NCBI GenBank assembly: GCA_034506335.1
Contig: JAPDPR010000044.1
Location: 1 to 33,939 of the forward strand
Length of the DNA: 33,939 nt
Source: a candidate division KSB1 bacterium
GTDB lineage: Bacteria > Zhuqueibacterota > Zhuqueibacteria > JANLFK01 > Oleimicrobiaceae
Direction: 5' to 3'
In this document: positions 17,102 through 25,548 of the stretch, one piece after another
Layout: the number at the start of each line of letters is the position of its first letter
How positions within the stretch are numbered: the stretch's first letter is position 1
Position numbers and translations under genes: made by a program
Notes under the pieces: model-generated
Database searches by the model: none
What the model was told of the DNA's origin: nothing
Seen by the model: the letters and a program-made list of their open reading frames with translations, nothing else

Positions 17102-17621
17102 TCAAGGCAGACTCGCAAGGTGGGTATTCGCCACGCTCTCCACGATGCCTGCCAGCACCCGGCGCGCGGTCTTGTTGACGTTGGGCACCAATTCCCGTGA
17201 ATGCGCGTTGAAGAGCATCGATGACGACCGCCTGCAGCCGACCGGTTCGGCTTCCCCGTGGGCCAACCCGCCCAGGAGCTGAGAAAGTACCTGCTGAGCG
17301 AGAGGTCGTTCAGTCAGCTCTGCCAATCGGTGCGCAAGGGAATTGCCAGGTCCAGGGTCCCCCATAGCAGGTGTTGACCATAGAAACAGCGGTGGAAAAG
17401 TTGCGGGGGAAAATGAAATCGGAGGAAAGTTTCCTGGGGAAACACTCGCGATCTTCCGGAACAACGAGGAGGCAGCCGCAGGTCAACCTGACCTGGGTCG
17501 GCCTGTCCACGGCGACTCTCTTTCAACCCGTACTGCAGGGCACAGTGCAGACGCGGCTACGCAGGCTCATTCCACGGCAGGCTGCCCACAGAGCCTCCGC
17601 AAGGAAGGTGGAACTCAGGGG
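17102..17621. other. Gene-poor stretch with one doubtful short reading frame
   Basis: No gene here can be supported. On the minus strand an open frame ends at 17102 and could begin at a TTG (17464) or an ATG (17365, 87 residues, starting MGDPGPGNSLAHRLAELTER). It has no ribosome-binding site and no motif I recognise, so it could be a relic or chance. Plus-strand frames through the same region look random. A small palindrome AGGAAAGTTTCCT lies near 17426. The stretch is between the ends of two convergent units. Confidence 0.4.
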
Positions 17622-18422
17622 TCAGAAATGGCGCATAACGGTCACGCCTACGCGTGCCCCCGCCGGCGAATAGGCAAAGTCAACATCCACATCTACCATG
17701 CTTTGTTTGGGATGCTGCTGTGTGCGTTTAGCCACCCACATGGCGTCGATGGCGCTCACGAGGTGGTTGGCGAGAACCGCGCCTATCAGTAGCACTGAGC
17801 GCTGATAGGCTTTGTCTGCACTCACCCGGAGGTGGGCATAGCGGATCCGCTCCACCTCGCTCGGCCAGCGCCAAAAGTAGGCCTCTGTCTCCGGGTAGAC
17901 CTTCGGAAGGTTTCGATCCCGGAGCATGGCGGCGTTGTAAGCCTCAAGGCTTGGGTAATTGCCTATGTCGACGAAATAGCGGTGGGGCTTGTCTTCCGGA
18001 TCCACGCCCGCCTTGGCAACTGCGTAGGCGCGATAGTCCTCGGTCCGCCAGTGGCCATAAAGCCGAAAGGACACCACACCAGCCCAGAGCCCTGCTTCTG
18101 TGGCGGTGAAAGCCCACCCCCGCGTGCTCGCACCGCACGCACGTTCGCCCAGCCCGGGCAAGAGCAGCGACAGCAGGAAGGCCTTCCCGGGGGAGACCTC
18201 CCGTGCAGGCGGCAAGGAACGAGTCAGAGGAAAGAGGTGGTTCGCCCCGGCGCCCCCCAAATCTTGGCGTAAGGTGACCTGCAAACAGGGCTGTGTCCAG
18301 CTGGTCGGTGCGAAACGAGGCGGAATGAGTGCGTCCCGTAGTGGGACGCCCTGTGCCTTGGCGGACGTGGTGGAGGCCACCACGAGCGCGGCGATGCTCC
18401 ACGTCACGACCTTATTCACCAT
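17622..18422 (-). CDS. DUF5683-like exported protein, divergent copy
   Basis: This 266-residue protein has a signal peptide (MVNKVVTWSIAALVVASTTSAKA) and resembles DUF5683-type proteins of the Bacteroidota group. A hydrophobic block at about residues 80-118 (LLSLLLPGLGERACGASTRG...AFTATEAGLWAG) corresponds to the family PGxGQxYxGxxxKA motif, but Gly-Gln-x-Tyr has become Gly-Glu-Arg-Ala. A second block near 213-233 (LIGAVLANHLVSAIDAMWVA) matches the neighbouring paralogue. Its start overlaps the stop of the upstream paralogue by 7 nt (ATGGTGA), so the two are translationally coupled. The function of the family is unknown; members are envelope proteins. Confidence 0.72.
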   Translation of the reverse strand: MVNKVVTWSIAALVVASTTSAKAQGVPLRDALIPPRFAPTSWTQPCLQVTLRQDLGGAGANHLFPLTRSLPPAREVSPGKAFLLSLLLPGLGERACGASTRGWAFTATEAGLWAGVVSFRLYGHWRTEDYRAYAVAKAGVDPEDKPHRYFVDIGNYPSLEAYNAAMLRDRNLPKVYPETEAYFWRWPSEVERIRYAHLRVSADKAYQRSVLLIGAVLANHLVSAIDAMWVAKRTQQHPKQSMVDVDVDFAYSPAGARVGVTVMRHF

Positions 18423-19234
18423 GCCACCTGTAGATTGAGAGCATAGTCGCCTGTCGCTGGCACCGGCACAATGCGCAGCGAGGTGCGCACGGTGCGTCGG
18501 TTATGCCGCGACACAGTCCAGGCCGCGTCCAAGGCGCTTAGGCCATGGTTAGCAAGCGCCACCATTTGGCAGGCTGCGGCTTTCTTGTACGCCTTGTTGC
18601 TATTGTCGCGAAGAGTCTCATAGTAATCCCGCCGAGCGGAATCGCGACCGCGAGGGGTGTTGGTGTCGTCCCAGCCGATGTTGAACTGATCGTACTTGCC
18701 AATCATCTCGTAGTATTGCTGGTCCTTCTGTTCGTGCAGGAAGTGGCTAAAATGCTCCCGCTCCCATTCGCGCAACGCGGCCATGTCGGTCAAAGGCCGC
18801 CCCGATTCCAGGGCAATCCACGCCCAGTACTCCTCTTCGCGCCAGTGGGTATCAGCAAACTGGCGGAACTGCGTCTTGATCCGGTCCCCTTCTTTATCCC
18901 AATGCGCGTAGAGGGTCCAGCTGGTCACCTCGGCAACCAAGAAGCCCAGTGCCTTCCAGTAGCTACCTGCGTACAGTTGACCTGCACCCGGCACCACACC
19001 GGACGCCACCGCCGCCAATACGCCTGACTTGGCTCGTGGGGAGGCAGATTCCTCAGACTGAGGTATGCTCTCCACTCTCCACCATGCACCCCCTAAGGCC
19101 AAGTCATTGTCCGCCATTCCCGGCGCATGGTAGAGAATAGATGGACCAAGTCGAGGCGACTGGGCACCTGCGGTGTGCGCAAAGACAAACGCCACACACC
19201 AGAAGGCCCCTATAGCCATTCTTGTGCGACTCAT
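18416..19234 (-). CDS. DUF5683-like exported protein
   Basis: This 272-residue protein starts MSRTRMAIG, with GGAGG 11 bp upstream and a signal peptide ending near AHTAGA-Q. A hydrophobic segment (about residues 72-100) carries SGVVPGAGQLYAGSYWKALG, the typical DUF5683 motif. It is followed by a charged helical region with many Trp, Tyr and His residues (QFADTHWREEEYWAW). Near the C-terminus MVALANHGLSALDAAWTV aligns with the same block in the downstream paralogue. It starts 22 bp after the stop of the peptidase/barrel gene, so the operon context is firm. No biochemical role is known for this family. Confidence 0.75.
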   Translation of the reverse strand: MSRTRMAIGAFWCVAFVFAHTAGAQSPRLGPSILYHAPGMADNDLALGGAWWRVESIPQSEESASPRAKSGVLAAVASGVVPGAGQLYAGSYWKALGFLVAEVTSWTLYAHWDKEGDRIKTQFRQFADTHWREEEYWAWIALESGRPLTDMAALREWEREHFSHFLHEQKDQQYYEMIGKYDQFNIGWDDTNTPRGRDSARRDYYETLRDNSNKAYKKAAACQMVALANHGLSALDAAWTVSRHNRRTVRTSLRIVPVPATGDYALNLQVAW

Positions 19235-19256
19235 GATGCGGATCACCTCCTGGTTC

Positions 19257-22244
19257 CTACTCCCAAAACGCAAACGTGAGGCCGCAATGGTAACGCCATT
19301 CCCGACCGTGAGTCTGCGCCGTGGACACGTTGATGAAGCGGTCCATCCCATAGGCGGCACTTAGCCAGAAGCGCGTCGGGTAGCCATAGAAGGAGAAGGC
19401 CTCCACCCGGACTTCTACGCCCACGTCCCGCTTGAAGTCGCTCCACCGCGGCGCACCATTGAACGCATCACCCCAATCGGCAAACACACCGCCGTAGACC
19501 TTGTCCAATGTTAGGTGCAGAATTTTGCGTTTGATGCTCCTGGCCACCGGAAAACGGTAGGTAACGCTGGACACCGCCATCTTCCGCCCTTCGATGCTGT
19601 AGTAGGAGTAACCACGCATGCCGTCCAGGCCGCCGGCGAAGAAGTTGAAAAAGCTATCCACGGGCCGATCGATATACCCAAGGCGCACGCGCAGCCCTAA
19701 GGCATGGCGGGTGAGAGGCATCCGCAGGTATTCCTGCCAGTCCAGCTGCAGCGAATTGTAGTTGTATGGAGTGTACTTTTCCTGCACGGTTCCGTAAGGG
19801 TTGTCGGTGGAAAAGTCCTCGAAAAACTTGTTGAATTCGTAGCGGTAGGCTAGCCGCACCTTCCGTCCGGCTGCTGGCGCAATCTCGCTGTCCATGGCCC
19901 GCCGAACGAGATCTGCCTCAAGGTCGAATCCGAGCCGATTGCCAATGAAGTAGGTGTTGGCCGGCGACCACCAACGCCGGTTCTGGAAGTAGAAATCGGC
20001 GATTTTGCTCGTGTACTCCGCGTGCGAGAAGACGGGCCGGACCATCAGAGCGTCAAACAACCAGTATCGAGCTCCGATCTCAGCTTCTAAAACGTTGAAC
20101 CGCAGCTTCACTGGCAACAAGGGTTCTCCCTGCAGAATCTCGATGCGCTCGTCCATGTGCAGCGAAAAGGAGTACAGCTCGACGAAGATCGTGGGCGCGA
20201 AGCGCCGGTACTCGAAGATCGCGAAGGCATCAAAGTCGCGCGCCGTGTTGATGCCGAACCCTCCCAGCAACGAGTAGCGGTCGAGCATATCAGAAGAGTA
20301 GAAATAGCTCCCTGCTTTCACTCGCCCATAGTCAACCATGACCCTAGGCAAAAGTGCGAGCTGGGTGTAGGTCATGCGATACGGCCGTGCGGCCAGCGAA
20401 GGGTCGGTCCCATCCACGTGCTCCACGCTGGCCCGAGGCGGAGAATCTCCTTCAAGGTCTGGTTTGACTAAAGAAAGGACCGCCACGGGTGGCTGCGGCA
20501 GGGTGTCCAGGACTGCGATCTTGTACCCATCTGACGCGAAGGAGGAATAAACCAACCTGCCTGTACCATGCACATGGGGCATGAAGGCGCCGCCCTCAAC
20601 GTTCGTCACCTGCTCCACGCTGCTGCCGAGGCAGTCAGTCCGGTAAATGTTGAAGATGCCGGTGCGATCCCAGCTGAAGTAGATCCATTCTCCGTCAGGG
20701 GAGAAAACCGGGTCCCGGGCGTCGCCTTGATTGAGAAGCACACGGGTCGCGCCTGTGGCCACATCCATGATCACGATCCCCCGGCCGTGGGGCTTTCCGG
20801 TTGCGAACACGATGTGTTTTCCGTCTGGGGCCCAGCGCGGACCAAAGATGGTCTCACCACCATGGTTAGAGGTAAGAGGAGTCAATGATGACCCATCTGC
20901 ACGCATGGTGTAGAGATTGTCGGTGCCGTCTCTGCCGACGACGAAAGCAATGGTAGTCCCATCAGGGGACCAGTCGGGGTCGCGGGTGCGGAGACCTGTG
21001 GTAAGGCGCGTTTCGCGCTTGCGCGTCAGGTCGTACACATGCAGGTCCCACAACCGCGAGCCGTGGGCGCATAGGCGTCGCCGGGCGTAGACGAGCCGCG
21101 TCCCATCCGGGGACCAGGAGACCTTGCCCTGCACCCCTTGGGCAACGGCAGTAACCCGTGAAGAACTCCCCTCCTGCACGAAGAGGGCTGTCTGGCTCAA
21201 GTAGTCGCGGGCGCCCACTCCCACGTATGCGAGGAGTTTGCCATCCGGCGACCAGACAGGGTGCACGTTGTAGATGCCCTGGCTTACCACCACCTTTCCC
21301 GCAACCGGACGCGCCCGCACCGGAGCTAGCTGTGCCTCATAGCGCTCATTCAACCATCTAACCCAATCCGCGTAGAGCTCTTTCTCCGTTAGCCCAAGTA
21401 CGCTTTGCACCGCACCGTTCATAGACACGTGCCAAGGTCGGCGCAGTGCCGCACACAAACGCGCCAGAGCTCCTTCCCCATACCGCTGGGCGATGTACAT
21501 GACCAGGGCATAACCCTGGTTGTAGACCCGTTCGTTACCAATGCTGTTGTTGCCGAATACGCCCATGGCATCCAAAGAGAGCAGTTCGCCACCCGTCACC
21601 GCCGTACGCAGCAGCATATCGCGATGCGCATCCCAGCTGTCGTGACCCAAAGAGGCTCGCTGATACTGAGCCATGCCTTCGGCGAACCACATTGGCACTA
21701 TGGTCATGGGTAAAGGGTAGGAAACGATGCGGTCTGGAAAACCAAGCACCACGTCGGGGCGCCGTTCGTCCTCGCGGCCAACCGCCTGGAAGTAGAACGC
21801 TGGCACGCGACGGGATATCTTGCGTGTAGCCCCCAAGCTTACTAGATGGCAGAATTCGTGCGTGACCACGTTGGGGACCCAGGCATGCGTCCCACGCAGG
21901 TCAAAATCCATCGGCGGTGCCCAAATTTCTACCTTGTTGTCGTAGTAGTATGCCGCCCCATTGGAATTGTCGTCATAGTCTTTGATGATAAAGTGAACCT
22001 TCCCATCGGGACGATATCCGTACAGCTCCGTGACCGGGCTATAGATCTGTTCGGCAACGCGCGCCACCTCGCGGGCAGTGCGTTCCGCCCCCTCGTGAAA
22101 GTGCACCGCAAAGTGCTCCGTCTCCAGGGTGAACCAATCCAACTCAGGGTGGTTGTACTCCCCCTGCTGGCTGTGCGTGGTTCCCACAGCTATAACCAAG
22201 GCAGCAAGAACGAAGAGAAGCCAATTGTGTCCCGGCCGTTTCAC
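19257..22244 (-). CDS. Secreted metallopeptidase - TolB-like propeller - outer-membrane barrel fusion
   Basis: This 995-residue three-part envelope protein has a signal peptide (MKRPGHNWLLFVLAALVIAV). The first part (about residues 30-310) is a gluzincin peptidase of the MA type, with zinc motif HEFCH at 129-133 and a probable third ligand Glu189 in WFAEGMAQY. The second part (about 320-610) has at least five PD40/TolB-like blades, each with a PxWSPDG-type motif (HPVWSPDGKLLAYVG, DPDWSPDGTTIAFV, DPVFSPDGEWIYFSW). The third part (about 650-995) has alternating aromatic strands, glycine turns (GGLDGMRGYSYYSIEGRK) and a final FAFWE, typical of a C-terminal beta-barrel. The start is a GTG with only a weak ribosome-binding site. 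It lies 17 bp after the M6-like gene. Confidence 0.88.
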   Translation of the reverse strand: MKRPGHNWLLFVLAALVIAVGTTHSQQGEYNHPELDWFTLETEHFAVHFHEGAERTAREVARVAEQIYSPVTELYGYRPDGKVHFIIKDYDDNSNGAAYYYDNKVEIWAPPMDFDLRGTHAWVPNVVTHEFCHLVSLGATRKISRRVPAFYFQAVGREDERRPDVVLGFPDRIVSYPLPMTIVPMWFAEGMAQYQRASLGHDSWDAHRDMLLRTAVTGGELLSLDAMGVFGNNSIGNERVYNQGYALVMYIAQRYGEGALARLCAALRRPWHVSMNGAVQSVLGLTEKELYADWVRWLNERYEAQLAPVRARPVAGKVVVSQGIYNVHPVWSPDGKLLAYVGVGARDYLSQTALFVQEGSSSRVTAVAQGVQGKVSWSPDGTRLVYARRRLCAHGSRLWDLHVYDLTRKRETRLTTGLRTRDPDWSPDGTTIAFVVGRDGTDNLYTMRADGSSLTPLTSNHGGETIFGPRWAPDGKHIVFATGKPHGRGIVIMDVATGATRVLLNQGDARDPVFSPDGEWIYFSWDRTGIFNIYRTDCLGSSVEQVTNVEGGAFMPHVHGTGRLVYSSFASDGYKIAVLDTLPQPPVAVLSLVKPDLEGDSPPRASVEHVDGTDPSLAARPYRMTYTQLALLPRVMVDYGRVKAGSYFYSSDMLDRYSLLGGFGINTARDFDAFAIFEYRRFAPTIFVELYSFSLHMDERIEILQGEPLLPVKLRFNVLEAEIGARYWLFDALMVRPVFSHAEYTSKIADFYFQNRRWWSPANTYFIGNRLGFDLEADLVRRAMDSEIAPAAGRKVRLAYRYEFNKFFEDFSTDNPYGTVQEKYTPYNYNSLQLDWQEYLRMPLTRHALGLRVRLGYIDRPVDSFFNFFAGGLDGMRGYSYYSIEGRKMAVSSVTYRFPVARSIKRKILHLTLDKVYGGVFADWGDAFNGAPRWSDFKRDVGVEVRVEAFSFYGYPTRFWLSAAYGMDRFINVSTAQTHGREWRYHCGLTFAFWE

Positions 22245-22261
22245 CTTAGCTGGCTGCCGCT

Positions 22262-25200
22262 CTATTTGACCACCGCTATTCTGACCAATTCGACCTGTGT
22301 GCTATTGCCTTTGGTGGCCTCAACTCTGCCCAGGTACACACCCGCTTGCACCTGGCCAACATTCCAGGGCACCTCGTTATCTCCCATGGCATAGCGCGTT
22401 CCCTCCAACTCGGCGACTAATTCTCCGGTCAGGTCGTACACCCGAATATTCACCCGGTCCACCGGCTCGACAAGCTGGTAGCGAAGAAACACCTTATCGC
22501 CAGTACTGGGATTGGGGTAGCAGTACACAGAGCGGCTGGCAAACAGGCGCCCAGCCTTTTGCCGCGGCTGGGAGGGTGCAAGCAGGACTCCTTGATGGCA
22601 CGCGTCTGCGCGATACTGCGGCCAGGGTAGGGAGGCAGATTCGACCCTTCTTGCTGGCGACCACGCGTAGAGGAAACCATCCTGGCTCAGAGCGACGACC
22701 TCTGCGCTACCGTCGCCGTCCAGATCGCAGAGGAGCGGGGTAAATGCTGCCGCGCCCCCCATTGAAAAACTCAACTCTGGCACCAGGCCTCCGCCCAGCT
22801 TGACTCCCACTATGCCTGTGCCCGGCACGTAGGCCACCATTTCGGCGATGCCGTCTCCGTCCAAGTCTCCTGCCACTGGCGGGGAGGCCGCGTAGCCGCT
22901 CTGCTCAGGGCTAAGGAAGGATAGCCACAGATCGTTCGCAATGACCCCCGTGGCTTCAAATCCGTACAGCCCCGTGGAGCTTGCAACCCCGACTTCCGGG
23001 AGCCCGTCTCCGTCAAAATCAGCCGCAGCCGCTCCGGGCAAGAGCTGGCCATGGACCTGTCCTGGGCCGGCGAGAAGCTTCCCGTCATCCAGGCGGAGCG
23101 CAAAGACCAGGCCTTCGGCGCGCACAACAACGACCTCAAGGAGGCCGTCGCCATCGACGTCTGCAAGCACCGGCTCGCTCCTTTCCCCAATCCCCGGGGC
23201 GGGGGTAAACCACTGGATAGCCCCGAGACCATCTAGAGCTGCCACACCTCCACCGGCCGAGGTACCAACGACACGCTGACCATCCCATGCAAGACCTGTT
23301 ACCGCCTCGGAAAATAGGGCGATGGCCCATCCCTCCACCAATTGCTCTGCCCGCCAGGAGAACGCGTGAAGCACGCCATCAGCCGTGCCCACAAACACGC
23401 AGGGGTCATGACCAGGAGCAAGAAGCAAGTCAGAAGTGGGGGCGCCTCTGAAGCTCGCCTTGGCCAGTAGGTCAGCCCTGCCATCGTGGTCCTCGTCAGT
23501 CACCCGCCAAACCAAGACCTCCCCTTTGCTACAGCAGGCCACGACATCCACGCTGCCGTCACCGTTTATGTCGCCGAGCGCCGGGGAATGGGCAATGGGT
23601 GACTCCACCTCAGCGAAAAGCGCCACGGGATACCACACCGTGTCACCGTGCAGCGTCACGAGGCCACTCCTCTCCGGGTTGGCTATTACCTTCTGACCGT
23701 TCCCGTACCAGGCGAACACCGCGTGTGCGGTCGCCGCCACAAGAAGTGCTGTTCCTCTGCCTGCGCTCAATGGCGCGGCGGCTAGCCCGGTGACGTCCCT
23801 GTTCACTCCTATGAACTGCGGGAACCCCGTTACCAAGGCCTCGTGGCGCAGGTCAAAGCTCATGACCGAATCCGACAAAGAGAACCCCGACAGGGTGATC
23901 CTGGTGTCGGCGCCGCTGTAAGCACGACTATTGGGCATAGTGGAGGGCCCGAACACCACTTCCGCGGACGAATTGGCCCGCTTGTGGGACTCGTTCTCGG
24001 CCCACCACGGGTCCCAGTAGTCCCCTGCGTCATAGCCAAAGGTGGGGAATCCAAAGTAGTAGCCGATATCCTGCGCCGCGTCGCATTCTTCCAGGTCCAC
24101 GCCACGGTGTTCGGGGTTTACATTGACGCGGTTGTCCGCGTACCCTGCTTCAATAACCCTCTCGTCCACATGCCAAATCAGGATGCCGGAACCAGGCAGG
24201 CCGAAATCGTACTCATCCACCTGAACGATCGTCCCTGCCCACCCGACGGGAAGGAGGCGCCCGTCTTCTAGGATTTCGACACGCTGGCCTTTTGCGTCCC
24301 GACAAACCACCCTGCCATCGCGATTGGCGTCGCGCTGACGGTTCTCAACCAAGAAGTACTCCTTGGGGTTGATAGGGATCTTGTAAATGCGGGGAGCACC
24401 TTTGGCCAGCGCCGAGCCCACCCGGACGCCTTGCTGGTTGCCACGTAACTCAACGGCCTCCTCCCAGCCGAGAAAGACTTTGGACCAGGCACACGGCTGG
24501 GCGGGCACCAGACCCTGCAGATTCATCGACCCCTGGTCCATGAGCCCCCAGCGCCCAATAGCCGGGCGGTTCTTGTCCGTATCGTTCAGGCTCGGCAGGC
24601 CCAGCTGCGCGCCAAAAAGCATAGCCATGGGGCCTAATAGACCAATCTCGTACCCCTCCTGGCTTTCCGTCTCAGGCAGAATAATGCCCTCTTGGACAAA
24701 GTGGGTTCCCTGGTTGACTGGGATGCCGCGATAGGCTGGGTCTCCATTGCCGAGTGTGGCCCGCAGCGTGCCCAGATTCACAAAGGCCGACTGAATGTCA
24801 TAAGGCGTTGGGTCAAGGTCCAACTCAAAGTCTGCCCCCACTCCAGCGTGAAACACAATGCAGCAATCGAACTGACTGAAGTCGATGGCGTGTGTGCTGT
24901 CTGCGGTCTGCACCGCATCGGCAAGGAGGCGAGACCACCCCATTTCTTTACCAGACGCGTCGCCGGAGCCGCTGTAGAACTTCATGTCGTGCGGGAGACG
25001 GTAGCTGGACTCTTCCGCTAGTGGATAAATCTCCCAGCTGAGCGTGAGCTTGCCGTTGGACACGGTGCGGTAATAGTGGGCAAGAGCCCGCAACTGGTTA
25101 TCGAAGTAGGTACGATTGTGGGGCGGCGGATTGATCGCTTCGGTGGATGAGGTGCGGAGGTCAAAGGTGCCGTCGCCTGAGGTCGTGGCCAATTCGTCAG

Positions 25201-25405
25201 GTTGAAACTCGACCCGCAGCACGAGCACGTGCATCTGTCGCGTGCCACGTGCATGAACTGGGAGACCGGCGAGGTCACTCTGTGAAGGCCCCAACACGGC
25301 TAGCTGCGGCCGCGGCACCGGTGAGCCAGCCATCAAACTCTGTCCGGCGGCGCCCAGCAGCAGCATCGCCAACAATGCGCCGATGCTCTCCCTTTCCCAC
25401 CTCAC
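22262..25405 (-). CDS. M6-like pseudo-metallopeptidase with FG-GAP repeats and T9SS-type C-terminal domain
   Basis: This very large secreted protein (about 1047 residues) has a signal peptide in VRWERESIGALLAMLLLGAA. The N-terminal half is an M6 (immune inhibitor A-like) peptidase fold with LGLPSLNDTD, RWGLMDQGSMN and GLPGSGILIWHVDERV. The zinc motif HExGH is replaced by MLFGA (24608-24622), so it should be inactive. The second half has about six FG-GAP/VCBS calcium repeats (DINGDG, DEDHDG, DVDGDG, DFDGDG, DLDGDG twice). The last 85 residues (YCYPNPSTGDKVFLRYQLVE, then NIRVYDLTGELV and QAGVYLGRVEA) form a T9SS type A-like sorting domain. The GTG start has AGGAG 10 bp upstream; a GTG at 25432 or a TTG at 25411 are alternatives. 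Confidence 0.88.
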   Translation of the reverse strand: MRWERESIGALLAMLLLGAAGQSLMAGSPVPRPQLAVLGPSQSDLAGLPVHARGTRQMHVLVLRVEFQPDELATTSGDGTFDLRTSSTEAINPPPHNRTYFDNQLRALAHYYRTVSNGKLTLSWEIYPLAEESSYRLPHDMKFYSGSGDASGKEMGWSRLLADAVQTADSTHAIDFSQFDCCIVFHAGVGADFELDLDPTPYDIQSAFVNLGTLRATLGNGDPAYRGIPVNQGTHFVQEGIILPETESQEGYEIGLLGPMAMLFGAQLGLPSLNDTDKNRPAIGRWGLMDQGSMNLQGLVPAQPCAWSKVFLGWEEAVELRGNQQGVRVGSALAKGAPRIYKIPINPKEYFLVENRQRDANRDGRVVCRDAKGQRVEILEDGRLLPVGWAGTIVQVDEYDFGLPGSGILIWHVDERVIEAGYADNRVNVNPEHRGVDLEECDAAQDIGYYFGFPTFGYDAGDYWDPWWAENESHKRANSSAEVVFGPSTMPNSRAYSGADTRITLSGFSLSDSVMSFDLRHEALVTGFPQFIGVNRDVTGLAAAPLSAGRGTALLVAATAHAVFAWYGNGQKVIANPERSGLVTLHGDTVWYPVALFAEVESPIAHSPALGDINGDGSVDVVACCSKGEVLVWRVTDEDHDGRADLLAKASFRGAPTSDLLLAPGHDPCVFVGTADGVLHAFSWRAEQLVEGWAIALFSEAVTGLAWDGQRVVGTSAGGGVAALDGLGAIQWFTPAPGIGERSEPVLADVDGDGLLEVVVVRAEGLVFALRLDDGKLLAGPGQVHGQLLPGAAAADFDGDGLPEVGVASSTGLYGFEATGVIANDLWLSFLSPEQSGYAASPPVAGDLDGDGIAEMVAYVPGTGIVGVKLGGGLVPELSFSMGGAAAFTPLLCDLDGDGSAEVVALSQDGFLYAWSPARRVESASLPWPQYRADACHQGVLLAPSQPRQKAGRLFASRSVYCYPNPSTGDKVFLRYQLVEPVDRVNIRVYDLTGELVAELEGTRYAMGDNEVPWNVGQVQAGVYLGRVEATKGNSTQVELVRIAVVK

Positions 25406-25465
25406 GTACAATCGGCTCCTTATCTTGGTCACCTGAGAGCACTCTTCTTCGGCCCGAGGAGATTC

Positions 25466-25517
25466 AAAAAAGGCAAGCCGGGAGCCAGCCCAGAAGGATC
25501 CGGCCCCTTTGCTTGCC
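25466..25517 (-). terminator. Terminator after the PorV-like gene
   Basis: On the minus strand GGCAAGC (25511-25517) and GCTTGCC (25472-25478) form the base of a GC-rich hairpin. A run of six T (complement of 25466-25471) follows directly. It separates the PorV-like gene from the M6-like gene 60 bp downstream, unless read-through is allowed. Confidence 0.75.
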
Positions 25518-25548
25518 CATGTGGTTGTGCGTCAATGTCCGTGGCCGG

